Source of the DNA: Bacillota bacterium
Lineage (GTDB): Bacteria > Bacillota_B > Desulfitobacteriia > Desulfitobacteriales > Desulfitobacteriaceae
Length of the DNA: 13,010 nt
Assembly (NCBI GenBank): GCA_021779415.1
Contig: JAJYAS010000028.1
Location: 1 to 13,010 of the forward strand
Direction of reading: 5' to 3'
Shown: positions 6,664 through 13,010 of the stretch, piece by piece
How the letters are laid out: each line of letters starts with the position of its first letter
Position numbering within the stretch: the stretch's first letter is position 1
Made by a program: the position numbers and the translations under genes
The notes under the pieces: model-generated
The model's database searches: none
Told to the model about the DNA's origin: nothing
The model's input: only the letters and a program-made list of their open reading frames with translations

Positions 6664-7860
6664 ATGAGTTTTGAAATTAACAAGAGTGTAACCTATGTAG
6701 GAAAAATCGATTGGGAATTGAAAAAGTTTCACGGTGATGAACTCTCGACACACCGAGGCTCCAGCTATAATTCTTACCTTGTCCGTGACGAAAAGACGGC
6801 CCTAATCGATTGTGTTTGGACTCCCTTCGCTAAAGAGTTTGTTGCTAATTTGAAAAAAGAGATTGATCTAAATACGATCGATTATATCATTGCTAATCAT
6901 GGGGAACCTGATCACAGTGGGGCTTTACCGGAGTTAATGAAGGAAATTCCGAATACCCCTATTTATTGTACCGCCAATGCCATCAAATCCTTAAAAGGTC
7001 AATATCACCAGGATTGGAACTTCATACCCGTTAAAACAGGCGATAAATTAAGCCTCGGCTCCAAAGAATTTATTTTTATTGAGGCCAGAATGCTCCACTG
7101 GCCTGATACGATGTTTACCTACTTGACCGGGGATAATATCCTTTTCAGCAATGACGGTTTTGGTCAACATTTAGCGTCTGAGCATATGTTCAATGACTTA
7201 GTCGATCAAGCTGAGTTATATCACGAAGCCCTTAAATATTATGCCAATATCTTAACTCCGTTCAGTACCTTTGTAGATAAGAAAATTACTGAAATCTTAG
7301 GCTTTAATCTGCCTGTTGATATGATTTGTCCAAGTCATGGCCTTATTTGGCGGGATAATCCCTTGCAAATGGTCGACAAATACAAGGAATGGGCTAAGGA
7401 TTACCAAGAAAATCAAATTACAATCATTTACGATACGATGTGGAACAGCACCCGCCAAATGGCCGAAGCTATCGCCACAGGGATAAGATTGAGTGATACG
7501 AATGTAACCGTTAAATTATTTAATTCCAATTCCACTCATACTGATAAAAACGACATCATCACAGAAGTCTTTAAATCTAAGGCAATCCTTGTTGGTTCAC
7601 CGACCATAAATAAAGGAATCTCTTTTTCCGTCGCCGGAATTCTAGAAATGATCAAAGGGTTAGCGTTTAAAAATAAAAAAGCGGCTGCCTTTGGAAGTTA
7701 TGGTTGGAGTGGAGAAGGCAATAAACTTATTTCAGCCGAATTGGAACACGGTGGGTTTGAGCTCCTTAACGATGGGCTAAAGGTAACCTGGAACCCAGAT
7801 GACGAGAGCCTCATTAAATGTCAGGAATTTGGACGGGCCGTTGGACAAGCTCTAAAGTAG
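6664..7860 (+). CDS. fprA: A-type flavo-diiron protein (FprA family)
   Basis: This 398-residue cytoplasmic flavo-diiron protein reduces O2 to water and/or NO to N2O, protecting anaerobes from oxidative or nitrosative stress. The N-terminal metallo-beta-lactamase-like domain (about 1-248) carries the diiron ligands: HGEPDH (His79, Glu81, Asp83, His84), His145 in MLHWPD, Asp164 in SNDGFG and His225 in PSHG. The C-terminal flavodoxin domain (about 252-398) has the FMN-phosphate loop region YDTMWNSTRQMAE (256-268), SPTINKG (312-318) and SYGWSGEG (345-352). It has no fused rubredoxin or flavin-reductase domain, so an external rubredoxin or reductase must supply electrons, and none is in the window. 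GGAGGGATT lies just before the ATG. Whether O2 or NO is the main substrate cannot be read from sequence. Confidence 0.95.
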   Translation: MSFEINKSVTYVGKIDWELKKFHGDELSTHRGSSYNSYLVRDEKTALIDCVWTPFAKEFVANLKKEIDLNTIDYIIANHGEPDHSGALPELMKEIPNTPIYCTANAIKSLKGQYHQDWNFIPVKTGDKLSLGSKEFIFIEARMLHWPDTMFTYLTGDNILFSNDGFGQHLASEHMFNDLVDQAELYHEALKYYANILTPFSTFVDKKITEILGFNLPVDMICPSHGLIWRDNPLQMVDKYKEWAKDYQENQITIIYDTMWNSTRQMAEAIATGIRLSDTNVTVKLFNSNSTHTDKNDIITEVFKSKAILVGSPTINKGISFSVAGILEMIKGLAFKNKKAAAFGSYGWSGEGNKLISAELEHGGFELLNDGLKVTWNPDDESLIKCQEFGRAVGQALK

Positions 7861-7888
7861 AAACGAGCGGTAATAAAGAAAATGCACT

Positions 7889-7929
7889 AAAAAGCAGGTG
7901 GAGCATTAAAACGCTTCCCCTGCTTTTTT
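7889..7929. terminator. Bidirectional Rho-independent terminator after fprA
   Basis: A stem is formed by AAAAGCAGG at about 7890-7898 and CCTGCTTTT ending at 7927. It extends inward past one mismatch by GGAGC/GCTTC pairs to an 8-nt loop. It ends in six T residues on the plus strand and five on the minus strand. It can therefore serve both fprA and the convergent metallophosphoesterase gene. Confidence 0.85.
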
Positions 7930-8017
7930 AGTTACATTTGCAATGCCGCCTCGCTGTCTTTCAGCCTGTTTCATCTAGTTTAGATTTATCACAGACAGCT
8001 GTAATATCCGACCTCCG

Positions 8018-9178
8018 CTACTTGTTAAACGTAATCGTAATATCCACAATTTCCGGAGTATTCCCCACCCGAATTGGCGGACCCCACGTCCCATAACCCG
8101 AAGAAACGATGAGTTGGAAATTCCCCTTACGAAGGTATCCCCAATCATCTTCGAAAATTCGGCGTGTGATTAAACGAATGGGAAATAATTGGCCAGCATG
8201 TGTATGTCCGGACAATTGCAAATCCACTCCTTGTTCAGCAGGCTCTGCTAATTGGGAGGGTTGATGATCCATCAAGATGATTGGAAGGGAACGGTCTACT
8301 CCTTGCATTAAGGTTGCTAAGCTTTTTCGTTTGACTCTATTGACACGCTCACTCGACAAATCATCCCGCCCGATCAAATAAAAACTCCCTGCGATCTCTT
8401 GGGAACTATCCTTCAATACTCTTACCCCTGCTGCCTTGAGGTATTTTATGGCTTCTTCTGCATTCCCGCCAATATACTCATGGTTGCCTAACACTGCAAA
8501 GGCGCCGTACTGTGCCTTTAATTTACTGAAAGAAGCCGTCATTTCCTGTTTATTAACCGCTTCAACATTTTCATCGAACACATCCCCTGCAAACAGCACT
8601 AAATCTGGTTTTAATTGATTCACCTTATCGACCATCTTCGTGAGATAACCATTATGAATGATCGTTCCTAGATGAATATCCGAAACCATCACAACATGCA
8701 ACTGCTTCAGTGGACCCGCTTGCTTAGCAATGCTCACTTCGTAATGGTTAACTCGAGGATGGCGGGCATTCCAAGCCCCGTAACTTACAATTCCAACGAC
8801 CAATATGAAAACCGCAAATCCTAACGCTGGGTTTAAGCTCTGCTTAACATTCATGGGGACTAGGCGGAGAAAGTGATTTAACAAGCGTAGGAGGTCCAGT
8901 GCAGTGATCACTAATAAAAAATAGAACATAAAGGCCAGCCAATATGCTCCCACAAGATTCAGTCCTTCATATAACCCCTTCGGAAGAAACTTTTGCATTA
9001 AGCGACTGAATAAATAAGACAAAGAAACTATCCCAAAGGCTAACCCATAGAGCTTCGGATTGATGAATGGGACATAACTAAATAAAGCCTGCCACCCCCG
9101 CAGACCAATGTAATAATTAAGTCCCCCATAAATTATAAAAAATACACTACCCACCAAAATATAAAAGGGGTTTGCCAT
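8018..9178 (-). CDS. Membrane-anchored calcineurin-like metallophosphoesterase
   Basis: This 386-residue protein has about four N-terminal hydrophobic helices (about 8-25, 41-58, 76-98, 117-134). A metallophosphoesterase domain follows (about 158-386) with the dinuclear-metal motifs DIHLG (167-171), GDVFD (198-202), GNHEY (231-235), His305 in MDHQP and SGHTHAGQ (323-330). Relatives such as YkuE/YaeI-type proteins are soluble or singly anchored. This multi-helix layout is a common subgroup of 'metallophosphoesterase' proteins whose substrates are mostly unknown; phospholipid or cell-envelope phosphoesters are candidates. The ATG at 9178 is chosen because GGAGGTGGAG precedes it at good spacing. 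A longer in-frame start at 9253 lies in the -35 box of the predicted promoter, so it could not be translated from that transcript. The gene is apparently monocistronic and convergent with fprA. Confidence 0.9.
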   Translation of the reverse strand: MANPFYILVGSVFFIIYGGLNYYIGLRGWQALFSYVPFINPKLYGLAFGIVSLSYLFSRLMQKFLPKGLYEGLNLVGAYWLAFMFYFLLVITALDLLRLLNHFLRLVPMNVKQSLNPALGFAVFILVVGIVSYGAWNARHPRVNHYEVSIAKQAGPLKQLHVVMVSDIHLGTIIHNGYLTKMVDKVNQLKPDLVLFAGDVFDENVEAVNKQEMTASFSKLKAQYGAFAVLGNHEYIGGNAEEAIKYLKAAGVRVLKDSSQEIAGSFYLIGRDDLSSERVNRVKRKSLATLMQGVDRSLPIILMDHQPSQLAEPAEQGVDLQLSGHTHAGQLFPIRLITRRIFEDDWGYLRKGNFQLIVSSGYGTWGPPIRVGNTPEIVDITITFNK

Positions 9179-9224
9179 TTTAATTAACTCCACCTCCAAA
9201 TGCAATACCTTTGATTCTTTTTTC

Positions 9225-9253
9225 ACTATACCTCTTAGTAACTTATTTATCAA
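9225..9253 (-). promoter_or_regulatory. Sigma-A-type promoter of the metallophosphoesterase gene
   Basis: The minus strand carries TTGATA (9253-9248), a 17-nt spacer and TATAGT (9230-9225). Each box matches five of six consensus positions. The expected transcript start near 9218 leaves a leader of about 40 nt before the ATG at 9178. Confidence 0.75.
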
Positions 9254-9319
9254 TCCACTTCTGAATCATATAGCTTATAGAGAACGAAAAATCACTACCG
9301 GTCAAGATTCAAGTATGAC

Positions 9320-9357
9320 AAAGAGCCAAATCCTATTTAACAAGGACTTGGCTCTTT
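9320..9357 (-). terminator. Terminator hairpin after the PPIase gene
   Basis: A 14-bp stem (9320-9333 with 9344-9357) pairs fully on the minus strand with one G-T wobble, but has an A-C mismatch on the plus strand. This indicates it functions for minus-strand transcripts. The T tract beyond the stem is short (TTTGT). It begins 8 nt after the stop of the peptidyl-prolyl isomerase gene. Confidence 0.75.
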
Positions 9358-9365
9358 GCTGAGTA

Positions 9366-10067
9366 CTACTTTTCTAGTATTTCCACCGACTTCATATAAA
9401 CTGGGTCGAGAGGCGAACTCACTTCACCTGATGAGCTAGGGCCAACCTTGACGCTGGCGATTTTCTCCACTACATCCATTCCCCCATCTACCTGACCAAA
9501 AATCGTATAGGCAGGGTTTTGGTTTAAACTTGCAACATCTGATCCTGAACCGATAAAGAATTGACTGCCGTTCGTATTTGGCCCGGCATTAGCCATTGCT
9601 ACAACTCCAGGCGCATAAGTATGTTTAGAGGATAACTCATCAGCAAATTTATACCCCGGACCACCTGTACCGTCCCCTTTGGGATCACCAGTTTGAATCA
9701 TAAAGTTTTTAATCACTCGATGAAATTTTAATCCATCGTAAAAGTGATTACGCGCTAAGAAGATAAAGTTATTAACCGTTTTCGGTGTATCCTCTGGAAA
9801 AAACTTAATACTAATATCGCCGAGGTTGGTGTGAATGACTGCGTGATAAGGTTTATTCTGGTCTATCTGCATAGGTGGTGGCGAACTCCAGGTCTTGGCC
9901 TGAACTGCAGATGGTGCTGGTGTACTTGTATTGGTTGATTTACTCTGATTCTGCTGGTCTTGTGTTTGACTTGATGCGGGGGGTTGGGATGCTGTTGGTG
10001 TTTTGGGTGCACAACCTACAAGCGACACCATTAGTATGGTAATTAGTGTTAATAGTACTTTTTTCAT
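9366..10067 (-). CDS. Cyclophilin-type peptidyl-prolyl cis-trans isomerase lipoprotein
   Basis: This 233-residue lipoprotein should sit on the outer face of the cytoplasmic membrane and assist folding of exported proteins by isomerising Xaa-Pro bonds. The signal peptide MKKVLLTLITILMVSLVGC has a lipobox LVGC with acylated Cys19 and no twin arginine. A Ser/Thr/Gln/Pro-rich linker runs to about residue 65. The cyclophilin domain (about 72-233) has the catalytic FHRV (115-118, with Arg117), the MIQTGDPKGDGTGG segment (123-136), VAMAN (156-160) and NGSQFFI (166-172). The position often held by the cyclosporin-binding Trp reads NPAYTIFG, as in many bacterial members. The ATG at 10067 has GGGAGG 5 nt upstream. 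A longer frame from 10190 would overlap tatA and is rejected. It lies 43 nt after tatA and is probably cotranscribed with it. Confidence 0.93.
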   Translation of the reverse strand: MKKVLLTLITILMVSLVGCAPKTPTASQPPASSQTQDQQNQSKSTNTSTPAPSAVQAKTWSSPPPMQIDQNKPYHAVIHTNLGDISIKFFPEDTPKTVNNFIFLARNHFYDGLKFHRVIKNFMIQTGDPKGDGTGGPGYKFADELSSKHTYAPGVVAMANAGPNTNGSQFFIGSGSDVASLNQNPAYTIFGQVDGGMDVVEKIASVKVGPSSSGEVSSPLDPVYMKSVEILEK

Positions 10068-10110
10068 TATAACCTCCCATAGGTGACGTTTTCCGACGTG
10101 AGGACTCTGG

Positions 10111-10311
10111 TTATTTTTCGGGCTTTTCATCTTTCGTCTCAGTTTCTTTTCCGTCCGTTGCTTTTCCTTCCGTAGCCTTTTTAAACTCACTTATCCCTTT
10201 ACCTAGGGACTTCCCTAGTTCCGGTAGCTTTCCTGGGCCAAAAATGACCAACGCAACAACCAAAATAACTGCCAGTTCAGGTACGTCAAGAAAGCCAAAA
10301 GTAGTTAGCAT
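10111..10311 (-). CDS. tatA: Twin-arginine translocase subunit TatA/TatE family
   Basis: This 66-residue single-span protein forms the pore-like component of the Tat pathway, which exports folded proteins. It has a short N-terminus, a membrane helix (about 9-24, [16 protein letters not shown]), the family motif [16 protein letters not shown] (24-39) with the hinge Phe-Gly-Pro, then an amphipathic helix and a charged Lys/Glu tail. The length and layout suit TatA rather than TatB. The ATG at 10311 has AGGAGG 9-10 nt upstream. No tatC is in the window, so that gene must lie elsewhere. A lipoprotein isomerase follows in the same direction. Its signal is Sec-type, so it is not an obvious Tat cargo. 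Confidence 0.93.
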   Translation of the reverse strand: MLTTFGFLDVPELAVILVVALVIFGPGKLPELGKSLGKGISEFKKATEGKATDGKETETKDEKPEK

Positions 10312-10362
10312 TTTGTTTTTCCTCCTAGATGCATCATTTATTATGAGTAGCTAATTTAGCAT

Positions 10363-10391
10363 AATTTATCACAGTCAGGCTGAATTATCAA
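10363..10391 (-). promoter_or_regulatory. Predicted sigma-A-type promoter of tatA
   Basis: The minus strand carries TTGATA (10391-10386), a 17-nt spacer and TAAATT (10368-10363). These match five and four of six consensus positions. It lies about 50 nt upstream of the tatA start and would drive tatA plus the isomerase gene. Confidence 0.5.
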
Positions 10392-10435
10392 ATCCACGCA
10401 CACCCCAAGACCTAGATGCCATACTTACCTATAAA

Positions 10436-10466
10436 GCCCTAAAGAGAGGTTCTCTCTCTTTAGGGC
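10436..10466. terminator. Perfect 13-bp hairpin terminator
   Basis: GCCCTAAAGAGAG (10436-10448) pairs perfectly with CTCTCTTTAGGGC (10454-10466) across a 5-nt loop. On the minus strand it follows the stop at 10495 by 28 nt and leads into TTTAT. On the plus strand a T5 tract lies 6 nt beyond. It most likely ends transcription of the gene at 10495-11124. Confidence 0.75.
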
Positions 10467-10494
10467 CATTGTTTTTGACTCTCCTAAGTATCGC

Positions 10495-11124
10495 TTATTC
10501 AATCCATATTTTAAGACTATCCTTATTTTCAATGATCCTATCGGCAATCTTTGCTCCAACATCACGAAAGTACTTTTCATTTTCATTCATACTAAAATAA
10601 TTATGATCTTCGATAAACTTATCGCTCTTCACTCGACTAGGTAAGGGAATCATATTAGTTTGGTTTATATCAAAGTTCGCAATTGAACGTTCAAATTCAT
10701 CTCCTAAGTTGGTAGTACTCCAATACTTAGGTCCCTTTTCAGGTCTTATATCAAAGACGCGTCTTACCAATTCATAGGTAATGATACCAAAAGTAATTAG
10801 AACTTTGGGCTGATATTCTCGGACACTTTCCCTTAACCTTATTTCTTCTTTAGCTACTTCTGATACCCCCGAATTTGAGCTATTACGAACTATTCCGATA
10901 TCGCTAACAGCCTTTTTTATGAAAATATTATTTGTATCAATCCTTGCACGAAGCTTGCGATAGACCTTGTCCTGAATCTCATATAATATAGGAGTCCAAA
11001 TATCGTAAATTGCAGCGGGATATTTAGGATTTACTAAGAGCCAAATTGGATCAGATTTATCTCCGGATTCTTGCTTCATTTTATCAACTAAAGGTGAATA
11101 TTTATTAAGTACTAAACTAGACAA
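10495..11124 (-). CDS. Hypothetical protein with faint uracil-DNA-glycosylase-like features
   Basis: I do not firmly recognise this 209-residue soluble protein. It has no signal peptide or membrane helix. The order of elements recalls the uracil-DNA glycosylase fold: an early strand and loop PIWLLVNPKYPA (26-37), a central YQPKVLITFGIITYELV (104-120) resembling the 'P.vvv.LG..A...l' strand-helix unit, and a late MIPLPSR (158-164) where UDGs have an HPS motif. An amphipathic stretch HNYFSMNENEKYFRDVG (174-190) follows. The usual catalytic residues (Asp or Asn near GxDP, and His in HPS) are not clearly present, so activity is doubtful. The start is TTG at 11124, with AAAGGTGGG about 7-8 nt upstream. 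It is AT-richer than neighbouring genes and stands alone with its own terminator, which could suggest acquisition. It may be an uncharacterised family. Confidence 0.7.
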   Translation of the reverse strand: MSSLVLNKYSPLVDKMKQESGDKSDPIWLLVNPKYPAAIYDIWTPILYEIQDKVYRKLRARIDTNNIFIKKAVSDIGIVRNSSNSGVSEVAKEEIRLRESVREYQPKVLITFGIITYELVRRVFDIRPEKGPKYWSTTNLGDEFERSIANFDINQTNMIPLPSRVKSDKFIEDHNYFSMNENEKYFRDVGAKIADRIIENKDSLKIWIE

Positions 11125-11380
11125 ACGAATCCCACCTTTCCGTATTTATGGTACCCAAAATTGTTTTAAATACTATATCTACATAAACTCTTGGAAACTT
11201 CCAATTGCTATGAAAGACCTTAAATCGTGACGTGAACTTTAAGCTTGCTTCATCTTGCAATGGATAAGGTACTTAAAACAGATATCTTCCCCCTTATGCT
11301 TGTGATATAATTCTTTATATAGCAAACAGCGTGCCAACCTTAAAAAACCACTAGAATCTAGCTTTTATCGATTAAATATA

Positions 11381-11407
11381 GAAAAAGGTGTAGCAAATGC
11401 TACACCT
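11381..11407 (-). terminator. Rho-independent terminator with no obvious gene upstream
   Basis: AGGTGTAGC (11386-11394) pairs perfectly with GCTACACCT (11399-11407) over a 4-nt loop. On the minus strand a T5 tract follows immediately, and on the plus strand there is none. It is thus oriented to stop leftward transcription, yet no protein gene longer than a dozen codons lies to its right before the kinase. Confidence 0.75.
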
Positions 11408-11474
11408 CGTATAAATGTTATATGGACGCATTAAGGTAGTTTATCGTCTCCATACTCTGTTTTTATTAAGTATA

Positions 11475-11516
11475 GTGCATATTGTTAATATGTATCTTTC
11501 AATTAATAATATGCAC
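11475..11516. repeat. 15-bp inverted repeat upstream of the kinase gene
   Basis: GTGCATATTGTTAAT (11475-11489) and ATTAATAATATGCAC (11502-11516) are complementary at 14 of 15 positions, separated by 12 nt. The right arm abuts the TATAAT-like -10 box at 11519-11524. The arrangement suits a regulator-binding site or a hairpin in a leader. There is no T tract after it, so it is not a terminator. Confidence 0.6.
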
Positions 11517-11537
11517 CATATAATTCAGTTTTGGATT

Positions 11538-13010
11538 ATGCCAGTGGGGGTGATTTTACTGAAGAATAAAAAATTAATTTCCTATTTTAAAGGTAACAGT
11601 CTGACGAATCAGATCGTAATTATTATTGCTGCAACTATGCTTGTTCTTTTAGTAGCCTTGATGTATGACATCTTTTTCGTTTCTCGGACGGATAAGGTTA
11701 TATTCTTAGACAAAGAGCAGAGACTGGAGGCCTTGGTCAAAAGTACAGATAATCAATTTTCGAGAAATCTGGAGTCTCTATGGGCAGGGCCAGGAGCTAT
11801 CTCATCAACCATGCTTAACAACGAGTTTACCCGGATCGTTGAACCCTTAGTTCCTGCGAATTCAGGCATTCGGTTCGTTCTTTATGTTCCCAGTACAGAG
11901 AAGATTACTGTCCTAGGATTCCTGCATAACTATCGTAACCTCTCACCGCAAGAAGAGGCTGAGAGGGAGAAAGAGATATTTGCCACTACTAAACCAGGCC
12001 TGATAGCAACTGAAGTGGGGAATGAACCACTCTTTCGAATTTCCGGTTCTTGGGATGATCAGATCGTTGAATACATTACTCCTGTTGTACTCAAGGGGAA
12101 AGTGGTCGCGGTGATGTGGGTCGAAGAGCGGCTTAATCCCTTCTTTTACCAGAGTAGTTACTTTGGCAAATTGTTGCGCTATTTCACCCTTGGCGTACTG
12201 GCCTTAGTTATGATGGGTACCTTGATCATTATTAGGAATATAACCACCGGGGTCGACCGCTTAAAGCAAGGATTACAGAGCATGGAGGAAGATATCCATC
12301 ACTTATTGCCCGAAATACCAGGTGAACTGGGTCAGGTGGCTCAAGCAGTTAACCGAATGGCGGTAGGTCTATCCGAAAAGGAACGGTTGGAAGATCAACT
12401 TAGGCAATCTGAACACCTGATCGCACTTGGTCGTTTAGTAACCGGTGTGGCTCACGAATTGCGTAATCCCATCGCTATCATTAAAACCTTAGTCGAACTT
12501 ATGAAGCAAGAATACTCCCAGGTGAGCGGCATCGAAGAATTCACAAGGGCCATAGACGAACAGGTTGACCGTCAAAATTCAGAAATTCAAGAACTGCTGG
12601 ACTTTGGCCGTCCCACTAAAGTTTCAATCAAGGAGTGTTCTGTCAATGATTTAATCAAGGGGGTCCTCTCTTTTTCAGCCGCAATGTTACGAAATCAGAA
12701 GATAAGAATTATCTTGCAGCTTGATGACAGCCTTTCTAAGATCTCAGCCGATACTGAAAAGCTAAAACAGGTCTTTGTCAACATCATTGTCAATGCTGCA
12801 GAAGCCATGCCGTCCGGAGGTACATTAGAAATAATTACGAAAGAAACTGACAACGTGATTAGGATCAGTTTCTCTGATACTGGAGAGGGCATCCCTGCAG
12901 AGGAAAAGACACGAATATTTGATCCCTTCTATACGACCAAGAAAACAGGCACCGGACTGGGACTATCGATATCCTATCAAAGTATTACATTGCACGGCGG
13001 AACGATTGAA
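11538..13010 (+). CDS. Sensor histidine kinase, NtrB/AtoS-like (C-terminus beyond the right edge)
   Basis: This membrane sensor kinase autophosphorylates on His and passes phosphate to a response regulator, probably encoded just past the right edge. The frame is open for 491 codons without a stop. There is a helix at about 26-47, an extracytoplasmic sensor domain of about 165 residues that I cannot assign (48-212), a second helix (about 213-233), a HAMP-like linker (about 235-285), and a HisKA domain with phospho-acceptor His306 in GVAHELRNP (303-311). The catalytic HATPase domain has the N box VNIIVNAAEAMPSGG (413-427), G1 DTGEGIP (447-453), F box FDPFYTTK (461-468) and G2 GTGLGLS (471-477). 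The DPFYTTK..GTGLGL style is typical of NtrB/AtoS kinases, which often pair with sigma-54 activators. The start is uncertain: ATG at 11538 has a poor ribosome-binding site, while a strong one at 11546-11554 points to CTG at 11559. Confidence 0.9.
   Translation, partial: MPVGVILLKNKKLISYFKGNSLTNQIVIIIAATMLVLLVALMYDIFFVSRTDKVIFLDKEQRLEALVKSTDNQFSRNLESLWAGPGAISSTMLNNEFTRIVEPLVPANSGIRFVLYVPSTEKITVLGFLHNYRNLSPQEEAEREKEIFATTKPGLIATEVGNEPLFRISGSWDDQIVEYITPVVLKGKVVAVMWVEERLNPFFYQSSYFGKLLRYFTLGVLALVMMGTLIIIRNITTGVDRLKQGLQSMEEDIHHLLPEIPGELGQVAQAVNRMAVGLSEKERLEDQLRQSEHLIALGRLVTGVAHELRNPIAIIKTLVELMKQEYSQVSGIEEFTRAIDEQVDRQNSEIQELLDFGRPTKVSIKECSVNDLIKGVLSFSAAMLRNQKIRIILQLDDSLSKISADTEKLKQVFVNIIVNAAEAMPSGGTLEIITKETDNVIRISFSDTGEGIPAEEKTRIFDPFYTTKKTGTGLGLSISYQSITLHGGTIE
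11546..11554 (+). promoter_or_regulatory. Strong Shine-Dalgarno-like sequence inside the annotated kinase start
   Basis: GGGGGTGAT resembles the full anti-16S complement AGGAGGTGAT, and its G run ends 8 nt before an in-frame CTG at 11559. No ATG, GTG or TTG lies at a fitting distance after it. This favours a CTG start, giving a protein beginning (M)KNKKLISYF, seven residues shorter than from the ATG at 11538. Confidence 0.45.

Larger units (their letters stand above)
11125..11537. other. AT-rich intergenic region between the hypothetical gene and the kinase
   Basis: These 413 nt lie between divergent genes and should hold both promoters. I see no convincing protein gene. Contents are a small inverted repeat TTGGAA/TTCCAA near 11191-11204, a minus-strand terminator at 11381-11407, an 11-codon frame on the minus strand (11418-11453, METINYLNASI) with no ribosome-binding site, and a 15-bp inverted repeat at 11475-11516. 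A TATAAT at 11519-11524, with only a poor -35 (TTTCAA, 11497-11502), precedes the kinase start. Confidence 0.5.

Noticed and set aside
9179..9253. N-terminal extension of the metallophosphoesterase frame
   Set aside because: It begins in the -35 box and spans the -10 box of the predicted promoter. The ATG at 9178 has a proper ribosome-binding site.
10068..10190. N-terminal extension of the peptidyl-prolyl isomerase frame
   Set aside because: It overlaps the 3' end of tatA, is highly basic, and would bury the lipoprotein signal peptide that starts at the well-supported ATG at 10067.
12695..12892. A 65-codon minus-strand frame inside the kinase gene
   Set aside because: It is antisense to the conserved HATPase motifs, whose frame is clearly the coding one.
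1..13010. CRISPR arrays, complete insertion sequences, tRNA or rRNA genes
   Set aside because: I looked on both strands and saw no regularly spaced repeats, transposase gene, tRNA-like cloverleaf or rRNA sequence.

Overview
The window looks like chromosome from an anaerobic, moderately low-GC Gram-positive bacterium. An A-type flavo-diiron protein (FprA), lipoboxes, strong GGAGG ribosome-binding sites, GTG/TTG starts, sigma-A-type promoters and Rho-independent hairpins support this. The gene mix resembles Desulfosporosinus/Desulfitobacterium-like Clostridia, but that placement is an inference from gene content, not from a marker gene.

Layout. (1) 1-3379, minus strand: a tightly coupled four-gene operon, transcribed lipoprotein > ATPase > ATPase > FtsX-like permease, with the permease running off the left edge. 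It encodes a MacB/LolD-type (type VII) ABC system with two different ATPases. (2) 3429-3816: a small unrecognised minus-strand ORF between two hairpin terminators. (3) 3817-4776, minus: a membrane-anchored NAGPA-type phosphodiester glycosidase. (4) 4777-5368: a long intergenic region with palindromes and short repeats, plus a 24-codon ORF that resembles a sigma-factor N-terminus. (5) 5369-7860, plus: a membrane diguanylate cyclase followed by FprA, ending in a bidirectional terminator. (6) 8018-9178, minus: a membrane-anchored calcineurin-like metallophosphoesterase with a very good promoter. (7) 9366-10311, minus: tatA followed by a cyclophilin-type peptidyl-prolyl isomerase lipoprotein. (8) 10495-11124, minus: a protein of unknown function with faint uracil-DNA-glycosylase-like features. 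(9) 11125-11537: an AT-rich intergenic region with a minus-strand terminator that has no obvious gene, and a 15-bp inverted repeat. (10) 11538-13010, plus: an NtrB/AtoS-like sensor histidine kinase cut by the right edge.

The theme is cell-envelope and stress physiology: envelope transport (ABC/FtsX), protein export and folding outside the membrane (TatA, lipoprotein PPIase), envelope glycan or phosphodiester chemistry, c-di-GMP signalling, oxygen/NO detoxification and a membrane sensor kinase. I saw no CRISPR array, complete insertion sequence, tRNA or rRNA. No clearly new multi-gene system stands out. The points most worth checking are the two-ATPase operon with a divergent signature motif, the structured intergenic block at 4850-5108, the orphan terminator and inverted repeat before the kinase, and two unrecognised proteins (3479-3679 and 10495-11124).
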